A stretch of 64,000 nucleotides of DNA from Pseudooceanicola spongiae (GCF_014899185.1 NZ_CP045201.1:3635501-3699500); one strand, 5' to 3'. Numbered from the stretch's first letter, positions 1 through 8,552 are shown. The notes: generated by a model from the letters alone, not told the origin. A program made the numbers and translations.

Positions 1-390
1 GCGCTGGTGGCCGGGACCTATCCCCTCGGCAGTCTGCTGCGCCCCGGTCCCGGCTTCTTTCCGATGGTCGTCGCCGTGCTTCTGGCGCTGCTCGGCCTCG
101 GCGTACTGGGCGAAGCCTTCGCCGCCCGCCGCGCCGCCGCGCCCCCGCAACAGCCGTTCCCCTGGCGCGCCGTGCTCTGCACCTGCGCCGCCGTTCTGGC
201 CTTCGCGTTCAGCGTTGAGCGTATCGGCTTCATCCCCGCCGCCTGCCTGCTGATCGCCATCACCGCCTTTGCCGAGCCACAGCGCAGCTGGCCCCGTCTG
301 GCCATTGTCGCGCTGTTCATCGCGGTGTTCGGCAGCATCGTCTTCATCTGGGGCCTCGGCCTGCCGCTCAACACCTTCGGAGCCTCCTGA
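1..390 (+). CDS. tctB: TctB-family subunit of a tripartite tricarboxylate transporter (5' end cut by window)
   Basis: Small membrane subunit of a TctABC-type secondary carboxylate importer. The frame is open from the first base, so the true start lies upstream; 129 residues are visible. They show the usual TctB pattern of a PGPGFFP-type segment followed by hydrophobic helices (about residues 20-40, 60-75, 78-90 and 100-120). The stop overlaps the start of tctA by one base (TGATG), so the two are translationally coupled. The periplasmic binding protein TctC is not in the window and is probably upstream. The substrate cannot be read from the sequence. Confidence 0.82.
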   Translation, partial: ALVAGTYPLGSLLRPGPGFFPMVVAVLLALLGLGVLGEAFAARRAAAPPQQPFPWRAVLCTCAAVLAFAFSVERIGFIPAACLLIAITAFAEPQRSWPRLAIVALFIAVFGSIVFIWGLGLPLNTFGAS

Positions 391-1904
391 TGGATATCCT
401 GCACGGAATTGAGCTGGGCCTGCACACCGCCCTCACCTGGCACGCGCTGCTCTATTGCCTGATCGGGGTCAGTGTCGGCACCTTCGTCGGCGTGCTGCCG
501 GGGATTGGTGCTCTGGCCGCGATTTCCCTCGCGCTGCCGCTGACCTATTACCTTGACCCGACCGACGCGCTGATCATGCTCGCGGGCATCTTCTACGGCG
601 CGCAATACGGCGGCTCCACCGCGTCGATCCTGCTGAACCTGCCGGGCACCGCGACCGCCGCCATCACCTGCCTCGACGGCTATCCACTGGCGCAGCAGGG
701 CAAGGCGCCGCTGGCGATCTTTGTCACTGCGATCAACAGCTTCGTCGGCTCGACCTTCGCGATCATCCTCGTCATGGGCTTCGCGCCGCTGATCGCGGAA
801 TTCGCGCTGAAGTTCGGTGCGGCGGATTACTTCGCCGTCATCCTGCTGGGCCTCGTCGCCGCCTCGACCATGACCCTCGGCTCGCCGTTCAAGGCGCTGG
901 GGATGGTGGTCTTCGGCCTCGCCCTCGGGATGGTCGGCACCGACGTCAACACCGGCCAGTTCCGATTTACCTTCGGGGTGTTTGAGCTGGCGGACGGCTT
1001 CAGCATCGTCGCCCTCGCCATGGGTCTGTTCGGCGTCGCCGAGATCATCGCCAATATCGGCCAGCCCGCCGGCGTCATGCAGGCCGTCGGCAAGATCCGC
1101 TTTCGCGACATGCTGCCGACCCGCAAGGAATGGAAGGTCATCACCTGGCCGACCCTGCGCGGCTCCGCCATCGGGTCTTTCGTCGGCGCGCTGCCGGGCA
1201 CCGGGCCGGGCATCGCCTCGCTCATGGCCTACGCGGTGGAAAAGCGCATCTCCAAGCACCCCGAAACCTTCGGCAAGGGCGCGCTTGAGGGGATCTCGGC
1301 CCCCGAAGCCGCCAATAACGCCAGCGTGCAGGCCGCCTTCATCCCCACCCTCAGCCTCGGGATTCCCGGCGATGCGGTGGTGGCCGTGCTGATGGGCGCG
1401 ATGATCCTGCACGGCATCACGCCGGGGCCGAACCTGATCAACGAACAGCCGCAGATGTTCTGGGGCCTGATCATGAGCTTCTGGGTCGGCAATCTGCTGC
1501 TGCTGGTCCTGAACATCCCGCTGATCGGCATGTGGGTCAAACTGCTCTCCGTACCCTACCGTATGCTCTATCCCTGCGTGCTGATCTTCATCTGCCTCGG
1601 GGTCTATTCCGCCAACAACAACGTCTTCGACATCTTCGTCGTGCTCGGCTTCGGCATCTTGGGTTACCTGATGCGCCGCACCGGATTTCCGGCGACGCCG
1701 GTGCTGCTCGGCTTCATCCTCGGCCCGCTGCTGGAGGAGAACTTTCGCCGCGCCATGCTCCTCTCCAAGGGCGATCTGATGGTGTTCTTTGAAAGCCCAA
1801 TCAGCGCGGTGTTCATGGGCCTCAGCCTGCTGTTCATCGCCTCGGTCTTTCTGCCCGGCCTGCGCGCAAGGCTGTCGCGCCGCGCCCCCAAAGCCTCCGA
1901 GTAA
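390..1904 (+). CDS. tctA: TctA-family large permease subunit of a tripartite tricarboxylate transporter
   Basis: Main transmembrane subunit (504 residues, the normal family length) of a proton- or sodium-driven carboxylate importer with TctB and an extracytoplasmic TctC. Visible family motifs are GVLPGIG at residues 34-40, a YGGSTASILLNLPG stretch near residue 75, an ALPGTGPG stretch near residue 270 that mirrors the first, and GIPGDAVVAVLMG near residue 325. The two glycine/proline-rich motifs reflect the internal duplication typical of TctA. About ten or more hydrophobic helices span the protein. It is followed directly by a strong terminator, so it is the last gene of its operon. It converges on the hydantoinase-like genes. 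Confidence 0.93.
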   Translation: MDILHGIELGLHTALTWHALLYCLIGVSVGTFVGVLPGIGALAAISLALPLTYYLDPTDALIMLAGIFYGAQYGGSTASILLNLPGTATAAITCLDGYPLAQQGKAPLAIFVTAINSFVGSTFAIILVMGFAPLIAEFALKFGAADYFAVILLGLVAASTMTLGSPFKALGMVVFGLALGMVGTDVNTGQFRFTFGVFELADGFSIVALAMGLFGVAEIIANIGQPAGVMQAVGKIRFRDMLPTRKEWKVITWPTLRGSAIGSFVGALPGTGPGIASLMAYAVEKRISKHPETFGKGALEGISAPEAANNASVQAAFIPTLSLGIPGDAVVAVLMGAMILHGITPGPNLINEQPQMFWGLIMSFWVGNLLLLVLNIPLIGMWVKLLSVPYRMLYPCVLIFICLGVYSANNNVFDIFVVLGFGILGYLMRRTGFPATPVLLGFILGPLLEENFRRAMLLSKGDLMVFFESPISAVFMGLSLLFIASVFLPGLRARLSRRAPKASE

Positions 1905-1910
1905 ACCATG

Positions 1911-1941
1911 AAAAAGGCCCGCAGCTGATCCTGCGGGCCTT
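1911..1941. terminator. Bidirectional intrinsic terminator between tctA and hyuB
   Basis: An 11-bp perfect stem (AAGGCCCGCAG / CTGCGGGCCTT) with a 6-base loop, preceded by an A run on the plus strand. It lies between the stop codons of the converging tctA and hyuB genes, so it can serve both. Confidence 0.85.
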
Positions 1942-1947
1942 CACGTC

Positions 1948-3510
1948 TCACTCCGGCGTGCCGTATCCCGCCCCGCCCGAGCTTTCGATCACCAGCACAT
2001 CGCCCCGGTTCAGCACCACGGCCGAGCGCGCGGTCAGCTCCTGCCGCGCCCCATCCGCGCGGATCACGGTCGCAGCCGAGCCCTTGGGCGATCCGCCGCC
2101 ATGCGCGCCCTGCGCGACGCGGGCAAACCGCTCGCCCCGGATCGAGGCGGCGATGCCATCGCTCAGCGCCTCATAGGTCCGCCGGATGCCGTCGCCGCCG
2201 CGAAACCGCCCCGGCCCGCCCGACCCGGCCCGGATTTCCGCCGCACGAAGCCGCATCGGCACCAGCGCCTCCAGTGATTCAGCCGAGATGTTCATCGCAT
2301 TGCCCACGTCGGTCGAGATCCCCGGCGCGCCATCCGCATGGGGTCCGCCGCCCGCGCCGCCCGCCACGATCTCGGTCGAGAGAAACGGCGCGCCGGTCGC
2401 ATCCTTGCCCGAAAACGCGATGACATAGGACATCCCCGAATTCGCGGCGGGCATCCGTTCAGCATCGGCCTGCGACAGCGCCTGCAGCACGGCCGAGGTG
2501 ATGCAGCGCACCATGTTCATCCGCGCATTCACGGCGGCGGGCAGGGCGGCGTTGACCACGCTCGCCTCCGGCAGCTGCAGCGTGATCCGCCGCAGAATGC
2601 CGCCGTTGCGCAGCGCAGTGTCCCCGACCAGCGTCAGCAGCCCGTAAAACACCGCCGACAACGGACCCGAGCGCACGCAGTTCACCGGCGCCTGCACCTG
2701 AGGCGAGGAGCCGTGGAAATCCGCCACCAGCCGCCCGTCGCGGATCGCAATGGCGACATGCGCCTCGCACGGTCCGAGGTCCGTCACCGGGTCCAGCGCA
2801 TCCATACCGTGAAACGGCCCGGCGGGCAGAGCGCTCAGCCGCGCGACGGTCTCGTCCTCGGCGCGGTCCAGCAGGGCCTCGAGCGCGCGCAAAAACGCCG
2901 CTGTTCCGAGGTCCTGCGCAATGCGCCGCACCCCATGCGCGGCACTGCGCCCGGCGGCCAGCTGCGTCTCAAGATCGCCCAGCACCACATCCGGCGCACG
3001 CGAGGCGGCGCGGATCAGATTGGTGAACTCGCGCGTGAAGCCAGCGCTATCCCCCACCCGCATCGGCGGAATCCGCAGCCCCTCGTGATAGATCTCAGTC
3101 GCATCCGGCGGCACCGAGCCTGCCCTTGTGCCGCCGATATCCTGATGATGCAGCAGGCTGGCCGACAGCGCGATCAGCGCCGCGCCCGCAAAGACAGGCT
3201 GCACGACGGCGATATCGGGCAGGTGGGTGCCCCCCGAAAACGGGTCGTTGGTGACAAAGACATCGCCCGGGCGCATCTGGTCCGCCGGGTACTCCCCCAG
3301 GATCGCCCCGACCGCGCCGGGCAGCGCGCCCAGCAGCAGCGGGATCGCCTCGGCCAGCGCCAGCAGCTCTCCACGCGCGGTGAAAAGCGCGCAGGAGGCA
3401 TCGGCCCCCTCGCGCACCACCGGCGACACGGCGACCCGCAGCAGCGTCTGCTGCATCGCCTCGGCCAGTCCATCAAGACGCAGTTGCAGGATCGTCAGGG
3501 CATCGCTCAT
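1948..3510 (-). CDS. hyuB: Hydantoinase B/oxoprolinase family protein (HyuB-like)
   Basis: Likely catalytic partner of HyuA in an amidohydrolase that opens a cyclic amide such as a hydantoin or 5-oxoproline analogue. The 520-residue length fits HyuB. Visible family signatures are NDPFSGGTHLPD near residue 95, the GGAGGGPHADG stretch in the C-terminal half, and the closing SSGGAGYG near the C-terminus. It overlaps the end of hyuA by 4 bp (ATGA), so HyuA and HyuB are translated together, as is usual for this two-subunit enzyme. Related families include acetone and acetophenone carboxylases, so the substrate is open. Confidence 0.88.
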   Translation of the reverse strand: MSDALTILQLRLDGLAEAMQQTLLRVAVSPVVREGADASCALFTARGELLALAEAIPLLLGALPGAVGAILGEYPADQMRPGDVFVTNDPFSGGTHLPDIAVVQPVFAGAALIALSASLLHHQDIGGTRAGSVPPDATEIYHEGLRIPPMRVGDSAGFTREFTNLIRAASRAPDVVLGDLETQLAAGRSAAHGVRRIAQDLGTAAFLRALEALLDRAEDETVARLSALPAGPFHGMDALDPVTDLGPCEAHVAIAIRDGRLVADFHGSSPQVQAPVNCVRSGPLSAVFYGLLTLVGDTALRNGGILRRITLQLPEASVVNAALPAAVNARMNMVRCITSAVLQALSQADAERMPAANSGMSYVIAFSGKDATGAPFLSTEIVAGGAGGGPHADGAPGISTDVGNAMNISAESLEALVPMRLRAAEIRAGSGGPGRFRGGDGIRRTYEALSDGIAASIRGERFARVAQGAHGGGSPKGSAATVIRADGARQELTARSAVVLNRGDVLVIESSGGAGYGTPE

Positions 3511-5255
3511 CGGGCGCTCCTCTCCAGTCGATAGGCCGTGTCGGTGCGGCTCAGGCGCCAGCCCTCAGGGCACCAGATCGCTCCGGCTTCGGTCGCGATC
3601 AAGCCTGTCGCGGCGCCGTCGCCAAGCTCCGCCATCGGCGGCACCGGCCCGCGCGTATCGCGGTAGACGGCGATCGAGAACAGATAGCCCGGCCCCGGCG
3701 GCGCAATGCCGAACTCCGCGCGAAACCCTGCCGCGAAAGCCTCGCCGATCTCCGCGCCGCTGGCCGGTCGCGCGCCCAGAATCAAGGGCATTGCATGCAT
3801 CTGCCGCCGCGCCGCCAGCGACAGCGCGTAGACCAGAGGGCCAGAGCCGTCGCAGGCCCCCTCCAGCCGGTCCAGCAGCGCGTCAAGAGCCTCCGCGCTC
3901 AGCGCCTCCAGCCCCAGATCCACCCGCGCAAAGGCCTCGCTGCGCCGTGCCGCCTGCATCAGGCCAATCGCACCTGAGGCCCCCGGCGCGCGCGGCAACA
4001 GCACCCGCTCCAGCCCCATAGCCGCCGCGATATCTGCGGCCAGCAGCGCCCCCGTGCCGCCCATCACCGCAAGCGACGCGCGCCCCGGATCGATGTTGCG
4101 CCGTGTTGCGTAGCGGGTCAGCGCATAGGCCATCCGGTCCGCCGCCGCCGCGACGACCGCCTCGGGCGAGAACGGCGCGCTCCATACGCCAGCGTCCGGC
4201 AAACGGCCAAGCGCCGCCAGCGCATCATCCAGCCGTGGCCCCTCGTCCACGTCAAAATTCAAACCCCGCGGCCCCGTGCCAACCCGCCGGGTGCCGCCAA
4301 GCGCAATGCTCTCGATATCCGTGCAGGCCTCGCGCAGCGGCACCCCCGCCAGCAGCCCCGTCTCCGACATCCCCGGCTGCCCGCCGCGCCCGGTCGACAT
4401 ATCAGCGCTGAGCGAACCGATATCCGCCGCAATCACCACCCCATCCGCCGACAGATCCGCTCCAGCCCGCGCTGCCGCCGCCGGCGCGCCCGACAGCAAG
4501 ATCGCCCGATGCGCGCGCGCCGCCGCGTCGGACACCAGAACGCCGCGACCATCGCCGAACAGCAGCTCTCCCGCAAAGCCGCGAGCCGCCAGCGCCGCGC
4601 GCACAGCCGCCAGAGGGGCGTCCATCCGCGCCGCCAGCCAGGCGTCGCTCAGCACGGAAACGGTGCGTTCATATTCCCTCGGTGCGGGATCAACCTGATG
4701 CGACAGGCTCAGGCTCACCTCTGGCAATGCCGCGCGGATCGCCTCGGCCAGCGCCAGCTCCTGCGCGGGGTTCACATGGGCAAACAGCAGGCAGATCGCG
4801 ACCGCGCGCACCTCCCGCGCCCGCAGCCCCGCAATTGCCGCCGCGATATCGGCAGGGTCCAGCGGTGCCAGCTCGGCCCCCGTCGCGTCCAGCCGCCCGC
4901 CAATCTCGTGGCTGTCCTCGGGCGCCACCAGAAACACCGGCGCAGGCGAGCGCGCCACCGGATCATAGAGCGCCGCGCGGTTCTGCCGCCCCAGCCGCAA
5001 CGTGTCGCCAAAGCCCCGCGTGCTCAGCAGCGCGACCGGCATCGGTCTGCGCGCCAGCAGCGCATTCAGCGGCGCGGTGGTGACCAGCCGCAGCTCCTGC
5101 AGGCGCTCCGCCTCCAACTCCAGCGCCTCCAGCCCCGCCACAAGATCGGCGGCCATGTCGCCGGAGACGGGCCGCTTGAGGATGCGCAGCCCCGCGTCAT
5201 CCCAGGCGACGAAATCGGCAAACCGCGCGCCGAAGTCTACGGCAAGGCGACTCAT
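3507..5255 (-). CDS. hyuA: Divergent hydantoinase A/oxoprolinase family protein (HyuA-like) with altered phosphate loops
   Basis: Partner subunit of HyuB, from the ASKHA-fold hydantoinase/oxoprolinase A family. I start it at 5255, where the ATG overlaps the stop of the upstream allA-like gene (ATGA) and gives 582 residues beginning MSRLAVDFG; longer in-frame starts add a sequence unlike the family. The family normally has DxGGTFTD at the N-terminus and D-GGTSTD in mid-protein. Here these read DFGARFAD (residues 7-14) and DIGSLSAD (about 278-285), so both GGT phosphate loops are lost. A later MGGTG stretch near residue 398 is kept. The protein is also shorter than the usual 650-700 residues. 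Frame and composition are intact, so this is divergence rather than decay. Confidence 0.8.
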   Translation of the reverse strand: MSRLAVDFGARFADFVAWDDAGLRILKRPVSGDMAADLVAGLEALELEAERLQELRLVTTAPLNALLARRPMPVALLSTRGFGDTLRLGRQNRAALYDPVARSPAPVFLVAPEDSHEIGGRLDATGAELAPLDPADIAAAIAGLRAREVRAVAICLLFAHVNPAQELALAEAIRAALPEVSLSLSHQVDPAPREYERTVSVLSDAWLAARMDAPLAAVRAALAARGFAGELLFGDGRGVLVSDAAARAHRAILLSGAPAAAARAGADLSADGVVIAADIGSLSADMSTGRGGQPGMSETGLLAGVPLREACTDIESIALGGTRRVGTGPRGLNFDVDEGPRLDDALAALGRLPDAGVWSAPFSPEAVVAAAADRMAYALTRYATRRNIDPGRASLAVMGGTGALLAADIAAAMGLERVLLPRAPGASGAIGLMQAARRSEAFARVDLGLEALSAEALDALLDRLEGACDGSGPLVYALSLAARRQMHAMPLILGARPASGAEIGEAFAAGFRAEFGIAPPGPGYLFSIAVYRDTRGPVPPMAELGDGAATGLIATEAGAIWCPEGWRLSRTDTAYRLERSAR

Positions 5256-5794
5256 GCTGCGCCTGTCCCGGCAGGCCAGCGGATGCCCCATGGTGCGCTC
5301 AGCGTCAGAAATTCGGTGTCGCGCGCCGCCTCGCCGGTCTTCCACATCAGCGAGGTGAAACAGGCGGGCTGGTCCAGCGCGACGATGCCGTGGTGCCACA
5401 GCCCCGGCGCATAGGTCACGACGTCCTGCGGCCCGGCGACAAAGGCAAGCGGCGCGCCCTCGGGCCCCTCTGGCCAGACGACGACCAGCCAGCGCGCGGC
5501 GCCCATCGGGCTGAACATCTGCGACGACAGCACATGCCGCTCGATCACGGTGGCGACCAGCAGATCCTGCTCCGGCGGCACCTCGTAGAAATCCAGCCGG
5601 GGCTCTGTCGCCTCGGGGTCGTGGGGAAAGTCGGTGTCGCTCTTGCTCAGCAGCACATGACCGCCCCGGATCGCCTTGACCGCGCCCAACCCGGGCCGCG
5701 CGACATGGCCATAGGGCGCAAAGGCCTCGGGGCTCAGCGGGCGCGCCTGAATCTGGCGCAGCGCCGGGGTCGGATCGGGGTGGCGGTCGGTCAT
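5252..5794 (-). CDS. allA: Ureidoglycolate lyase family protein (AllA-like cupin)
   Basis: Cupin-fold enzyme of the AllA family, which cleaves ureidoglycolate to glyoxylate and urea in purine/allantoin breakdown. The 180-residue length matches the family. Recognisable family stretches are RPLSPEAFAPYGHV at the start, LDFYEVPPEQ and IERHVLSSQMFSPM in the middle, and YAPGLWHHGIVAL towards the end. The start at 5794 gives MTDRHPD; in-frame sequence before it (to 5905) is not family-like. It heads the minus-strand operon allA-hyuA-hyuB with 4-bp overlaps. The neighbours suggest use of a ureido or cyclic amide compound rather than classical allantoin degradation, since no allantoinase or allantoicase is nearby. 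Confidence 0.82.
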   Translation of the reverse strand: MTDRHPDPTPALRQIQARPLSPEAFAPYGHVARPGLGAVKAIRGGHVLLSKSDTDFPHDPEATEPRLDFYEVPPEQDLLVATVIERHVLSSQMFSPMGAARWLVVVWPEGPEGAPLAFVAGPQDVVTYAPGLWHHGIVALDQPACFTSLMWKTGEAARDTEFLTLSAPWGIRWPAGTGAA

Positions 5795-6240
5795 GGGCTG
5801 TCCTTCGTCGCTGCGCTCCGCAGAGCCGGGGGCGTGCTCAGGGTCTACGTCAGCCGGCACGCTCTGCCCAGAATAGCGCCGCTTGGCCGTGCTATAAATC
5901 CACAATTTGATGTATTATCGCACAAATGTTGTCTCAATCGACGGTGGAGCGGCGAGGCGCTGTCTCCGTCGATCACGGTCTGCCGCGTTAACCTGTCCGA
6001 TCCACGCGAAACCGCACCGTTCGGATACCGTTCAGATACCGACCGGATACCGACATCGCAAAACTGCCAATAGGTCATATTAACTTGAGCTTTGCGTCGA
6101 TCCGGCAAAAGGATGTCTGGGACGCGCCGAGCCCCCTGCGACATGGCCCGCCCGCCGCCTTCCCTTGCACCGGCGGGCGCGGGCCTTACCTATGAGACAG
6201 CACTGCGACGCCCCCCTAAGCGACCCAACAAAGGCCCTCT
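5795..6240. other. 446-bp divergent intergenic region with an A+T-rich promoter stretch
   Basis: No convincing gene lies in this gap between the allA-like operon (leftward) and the hemerythrin-like gene (rightward). Bases about 5890-5935 are clearly A+T-rich (TATAAATCC, TTTGATGTATTAT) and are the best place for the allA promoter and an operator. The 44-bp repeat element at 6014-6057 sits in the middle. A GC-rich hairpin-prone stretch lies at about 6145-6185. Confidence 0.5.
6014..6057 (+). repeat. 44-bp element, four 11-bp ACCG units (copy A)
   Basis: Four consecutive 11-bp units, each starting with an nnACCG core: GCACCGTTCGG, ATACCGTTCAG, ATACCGACCGG, ATACCGACATC. The cores start at 6014, 6025, 6036 and 6047, exactly 11 bp apart. 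The same architecture recurs at 35891-35934 and, inverted, at 54039-54082. This copy lies in a divergent promoter region. Confidence 0.85.
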
Positions 6241-6822
6241 ATGACCAGACGCAACAAGACTGCAGCAACGCAGACCGCCGACCTCAAGGAGGCCGAGCGC
6301 CCGCGTGCCCCGGCCATTCCGGGGGCCACCGAGCGGCACCGCCGCCAGGGGCGTCATCTGGCCGCTATCCACCGGATGCACCTCAGCGATGTCGCTGAAA
6401 TCCGTAATATCATCAAGCGGATAGACAAGGATAGCGGGGCGCCGGGGCAGCTGGACGACAAGATGAAAAGCCTCGCCATGACCCGCAATCTGCGCAGTTT
6501 CGGCACGCTCTGCGGTGGTGAATGTAACCGTCTTCTGTTCCACCACGATGCCGAAGAACAGCAGGTGTTTCCGATTCTTGAGCTGCTCGGCAGCGATGGT
6601 CTGCGCGCCGTCGTGCAGAAATTGCGCGACGAACACGAGGTCATCCATGCCCTGCTGCGCGATCTCGCCAGTGGCGCCAAGCGTGTGCGCTCGGCTCCCA
6701 ATGCGGCCGCCTACGCCGCGTTGCGCGCCACTTTCACCTCGCTGGAAGGGGCGCTCAAGTCGCATTTTCACTACGAGGAGACCGAGCTCGAAGAAGCCCT
6801 CGGTGTGCATGACGCCCTATGA
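6241..6822 (+). CDS. Hemerythrin HHE domain-containing protein
   Basis: Four-helix-bundle protein of 193 residues that probably binds a di-iron centre, giving roles in oxygen, NO or iron sensing/handling in the cytoplasm. Candidate metal ligands in order are H44/H47, the HHDAEE motif at about residues 101-106, H132 and H136 (EHEVIH), and the HFHYEE motif at about 175-180. The first 35 residues are basic and low in complexity, probably disordered. The start at 6241 has only a weak ribosome site (AAAGG, 6 bases upstream). A flavin reductase gene follows after 24 bp, so the two are likely co-transcribed and may form an electron-supply pair. I assign no precise function. Confidence 0.8.
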   Translation: MTRRNKTAATQTADLKEAERPRAPAIPGATERHRRQGRHLAAIHRMHLSDVAEIRNIIKRIDKDSGAPGQLDDKMKSLAMTRNLRSFGTLCGGECNRLLFHHDAEEQQVFPILELLGSDGLRAVVQKLRDEHEVIHALLRDLASGAKRVRSAPNAAAYAALRATFTSLEGALKSHFHYEETELEEALGVHDAL

Positions 6823-6846
6823 AAACTCTAGGAAAAAGGACCTGAT

Positions 6847-7416
6847 ATGACCCTCAAACTCAAAGTCATTACTGGCTCGACCCGCCCCGGCCGCGTTGGC
6901 CCCACCATTGCCAAATGGGTGACCCAAGCCGCTGAAGCCAATGGCAATTTCGCCGTGGAGGCCGTGGATCTTGCAGACATCAACCTGCCGTTGCTCGACG
7001 AGTCGACCCACCCTGCGATGCAGCAGTACGAACACGAACACACCAAGCGTTGGAGCGCGATCATCGGTGACGCGGACGCCTTCGTTTTCGTCACGCCCGA
7101 GTATGATTTCTTCGCGCCCGCCTCGCTGGTGAATGCCGTGCAGGTGCTGCTGAAGGAATGGAAATACAAGCCCGCCGGCGTCGTCAGCTACGGCGGCATT
7201 TCGGGGGGGCTCCGCTCCGCGCAGACCCTGCGCCAACTGCTCGGAAACGTCGGCGTTGCGGCGATTCCGGAAGGCGTGCCACTGCCGTTGTTCCCTGAGT
7301 TCATCAGCGACGACGGCACCTTCGTGCCCAACGACAAGGTCAAGGAAGGTGCCAACGCCATGTTCTCAGAACTGGCACGTTGGGGCGAAGCTCTCAAGCC
7401 GATGCGCAGCGCCTAA
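6847..7416 (+). CDS. NADPH-dependent FMN reductase family protein
   Basis: Flavodoxin-fold reductase of 189 residues that reduces FMN, quinones or azo compounds with NAD(P)H. Typical features are the phosphate-binding GSTRPGR loop at residues 10-16, the TPEY motif near residue 80 that lines the flavin, and a YGGISGG stretch near residue 118. A good ribosome site (AAAAGGA) lies just before the start. It follows the hemerythrin-like gene by 24 bp on the same strand and ends at a terminator, so the pair forms a two-gene operon. The physiological acceptor is unknown. Confidence 0.88.
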   Translation: MTLKLKVITGSTRPGRVGPTIAKWVTQAAEANGNFAVEAVDLADINLPLLDESTHPAMQQYEHEHTKRWSAIIGDADAFVFVTPEYDFFAPASLVNAVQVLLKEWKYKPAGVVSYGGISGGLRSAQTLRQLLGNVGVAAIPEGVPLPLFPEFISDDGTFVPNDKVKEGANAMFSELARWGEALKPMRSA

Positions 7417-7435
7417 GCTATCGTATTGCAACGAA

Positions 7436-7467
7436 AAAGAGCCGGGCCCGCGAGGGCTCGGCTCTTT
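7436..7467. terminator. Bidirectional intrinsic terminator
   Basis: A 14-bp stem with one mismatch (AAAGAGCCGGGCCC / GGGCTCGGCTCTTT) and a short loop, flanked by A and T runs. It lies between the converging FMN reductase and accA genes. Confidence 0.85.
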
Positions 7468-7490
7468 GCATTTCAACACCTTGCGAGGGC

Positions 7491-8453
7491 TCAGGCGGCC
7501 AGACCGCGCGCGCCCATGTCGAGGAATTTCTTGCGACGGTCATGGATCAGCGCCTTGCGATCCATCCCCTTCATGCTGGTGAGCAGCGCTTGGATCTCGG
7601 TCCCCACAGCGGTCATCGCCTGATCGGCACCACGATGCGCGCCGCCGACGGGTTCGCCGATGATGCGGTCAATCACACCGAGATAATGCAGATCCTGCGC
7701 CGTCACCCGCATGGCTTCGGCCGCTTCGCGCATCTTCTCGGGGTTCTTCCACAGGATCGAGGCACAGCCCTCGGGCGAGATCACCGAGTAGACCGAATGC
7801 TCCAGCATCGCGACGCGGTTGGCCGCAGCGATCGCCACAGCCCCACCAGAGCCGCCTTCGCCAATGATCACGCTGATCATCGGGACGCCGATCTGCAGGC
7901 ATTTTTCTGTTGAGCGCGCAATGGCTTCGGACTGGCCACGCTCTTCCGCGCCCTTGCCGGGATAGGCCCCGGCGGTATCGACAAGGCTGATCACGGGCAT
8001 GTTGAAGCGGTCTGCGATCTCCATCAGACGGATCGCCTTGCGATAGCCCTCGGGGCGCGCCATGCCAAAGTTCCGCTCGATCCGGCTCTTGGTATCATTG
8101 CCTTTTTCGTGGCCGATCACCACGACAGGGCGGTCGTTGAAGCGGGCGAGGCCGCCCATCAGCGCCAGATCCTCGGCAAAGTTCCGGTCGCCCGCCAGTG
8201 GCGTATATTCGGTGAACAGGTTCGCAATGTAATCTTTGCAGTGCGGGCGGTCGGGGTGTCGCGCCACCTGGCATTTGCGCCAAGGCGTCAGCTTGGCGTA
8301 CATATCCACCAGCATGTCGGCGGCTTTCTTGTCCAGCGCCGCCGCCTCGGACTCGACGTCCATATCCTCGTTCTGCCGGGCCATGGCGCGCAGCTCTTCG
8401 GCCTTGCCTTCAATCTCGGCAAGGGGGCGTTCAAAGTCGAGGTAATTGGTCAT
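7491..8453 (-). CDS. accA: Acetyl-CoA carboxylase carboxyltransferase subunit alpha
   Basis: Alpha subunit of the carboxyltransferase that, with AccD, moves the carboxyl group from biotin carboxyl carrier protein to acetyl-CoA, the committed step of fatty acid synthesis. The 320 residues match the family. Visible signatures are [12 protein letters not shown] at the N-terminus, GRSxRIE-type segments replaced here by [19 protein letters not shown] in the middle, and the [17 protein letters not shown] and GEGGSGGA motifs of the crotonase-fold CoA-binding core. It is a single gene facing the FMN reductase. No biotin-carrier genes are nearby, which is normal for proteobacteria. Confidence 0.97.
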   Translation of the reverse strand: MTNYLDFERPLAEIEGKAEELRAMARQNEDMDVESEAAALDKKAADMLVDMYAKLTPWRKCQVARHPDRPHCKDYIANLFTEYTPLAGDRNFAEDLALMGGLARFNDRPVVVIGHEKGNDTKSRIERNFGMARPEGYRKAIRLMEIADRFNMPVISLVDTAGAYPGKGAEERGQSEAIARSTEKCLQIGVPMISVIIGEGGSGGAVAIAAANRVAMLEHSVYSVISPEGCASILWKNPEKMREAAEAMRVTAQDLHYLGVIDRIIGEPVGGAHRGADQAMTAVGTEIQALLTSMKGMDRKALIHDRRKKFLDMGARGLAA

Positions 8454-8552
8454 CCGGGACTCCCACTTTCACTGTGGGTTATATGACGGTGACGGGCTCA
8501 GGATGCAATAAGGCAAGCGTAACCGCTGCGTGGCCCGGCCTGGACTTGCCGC

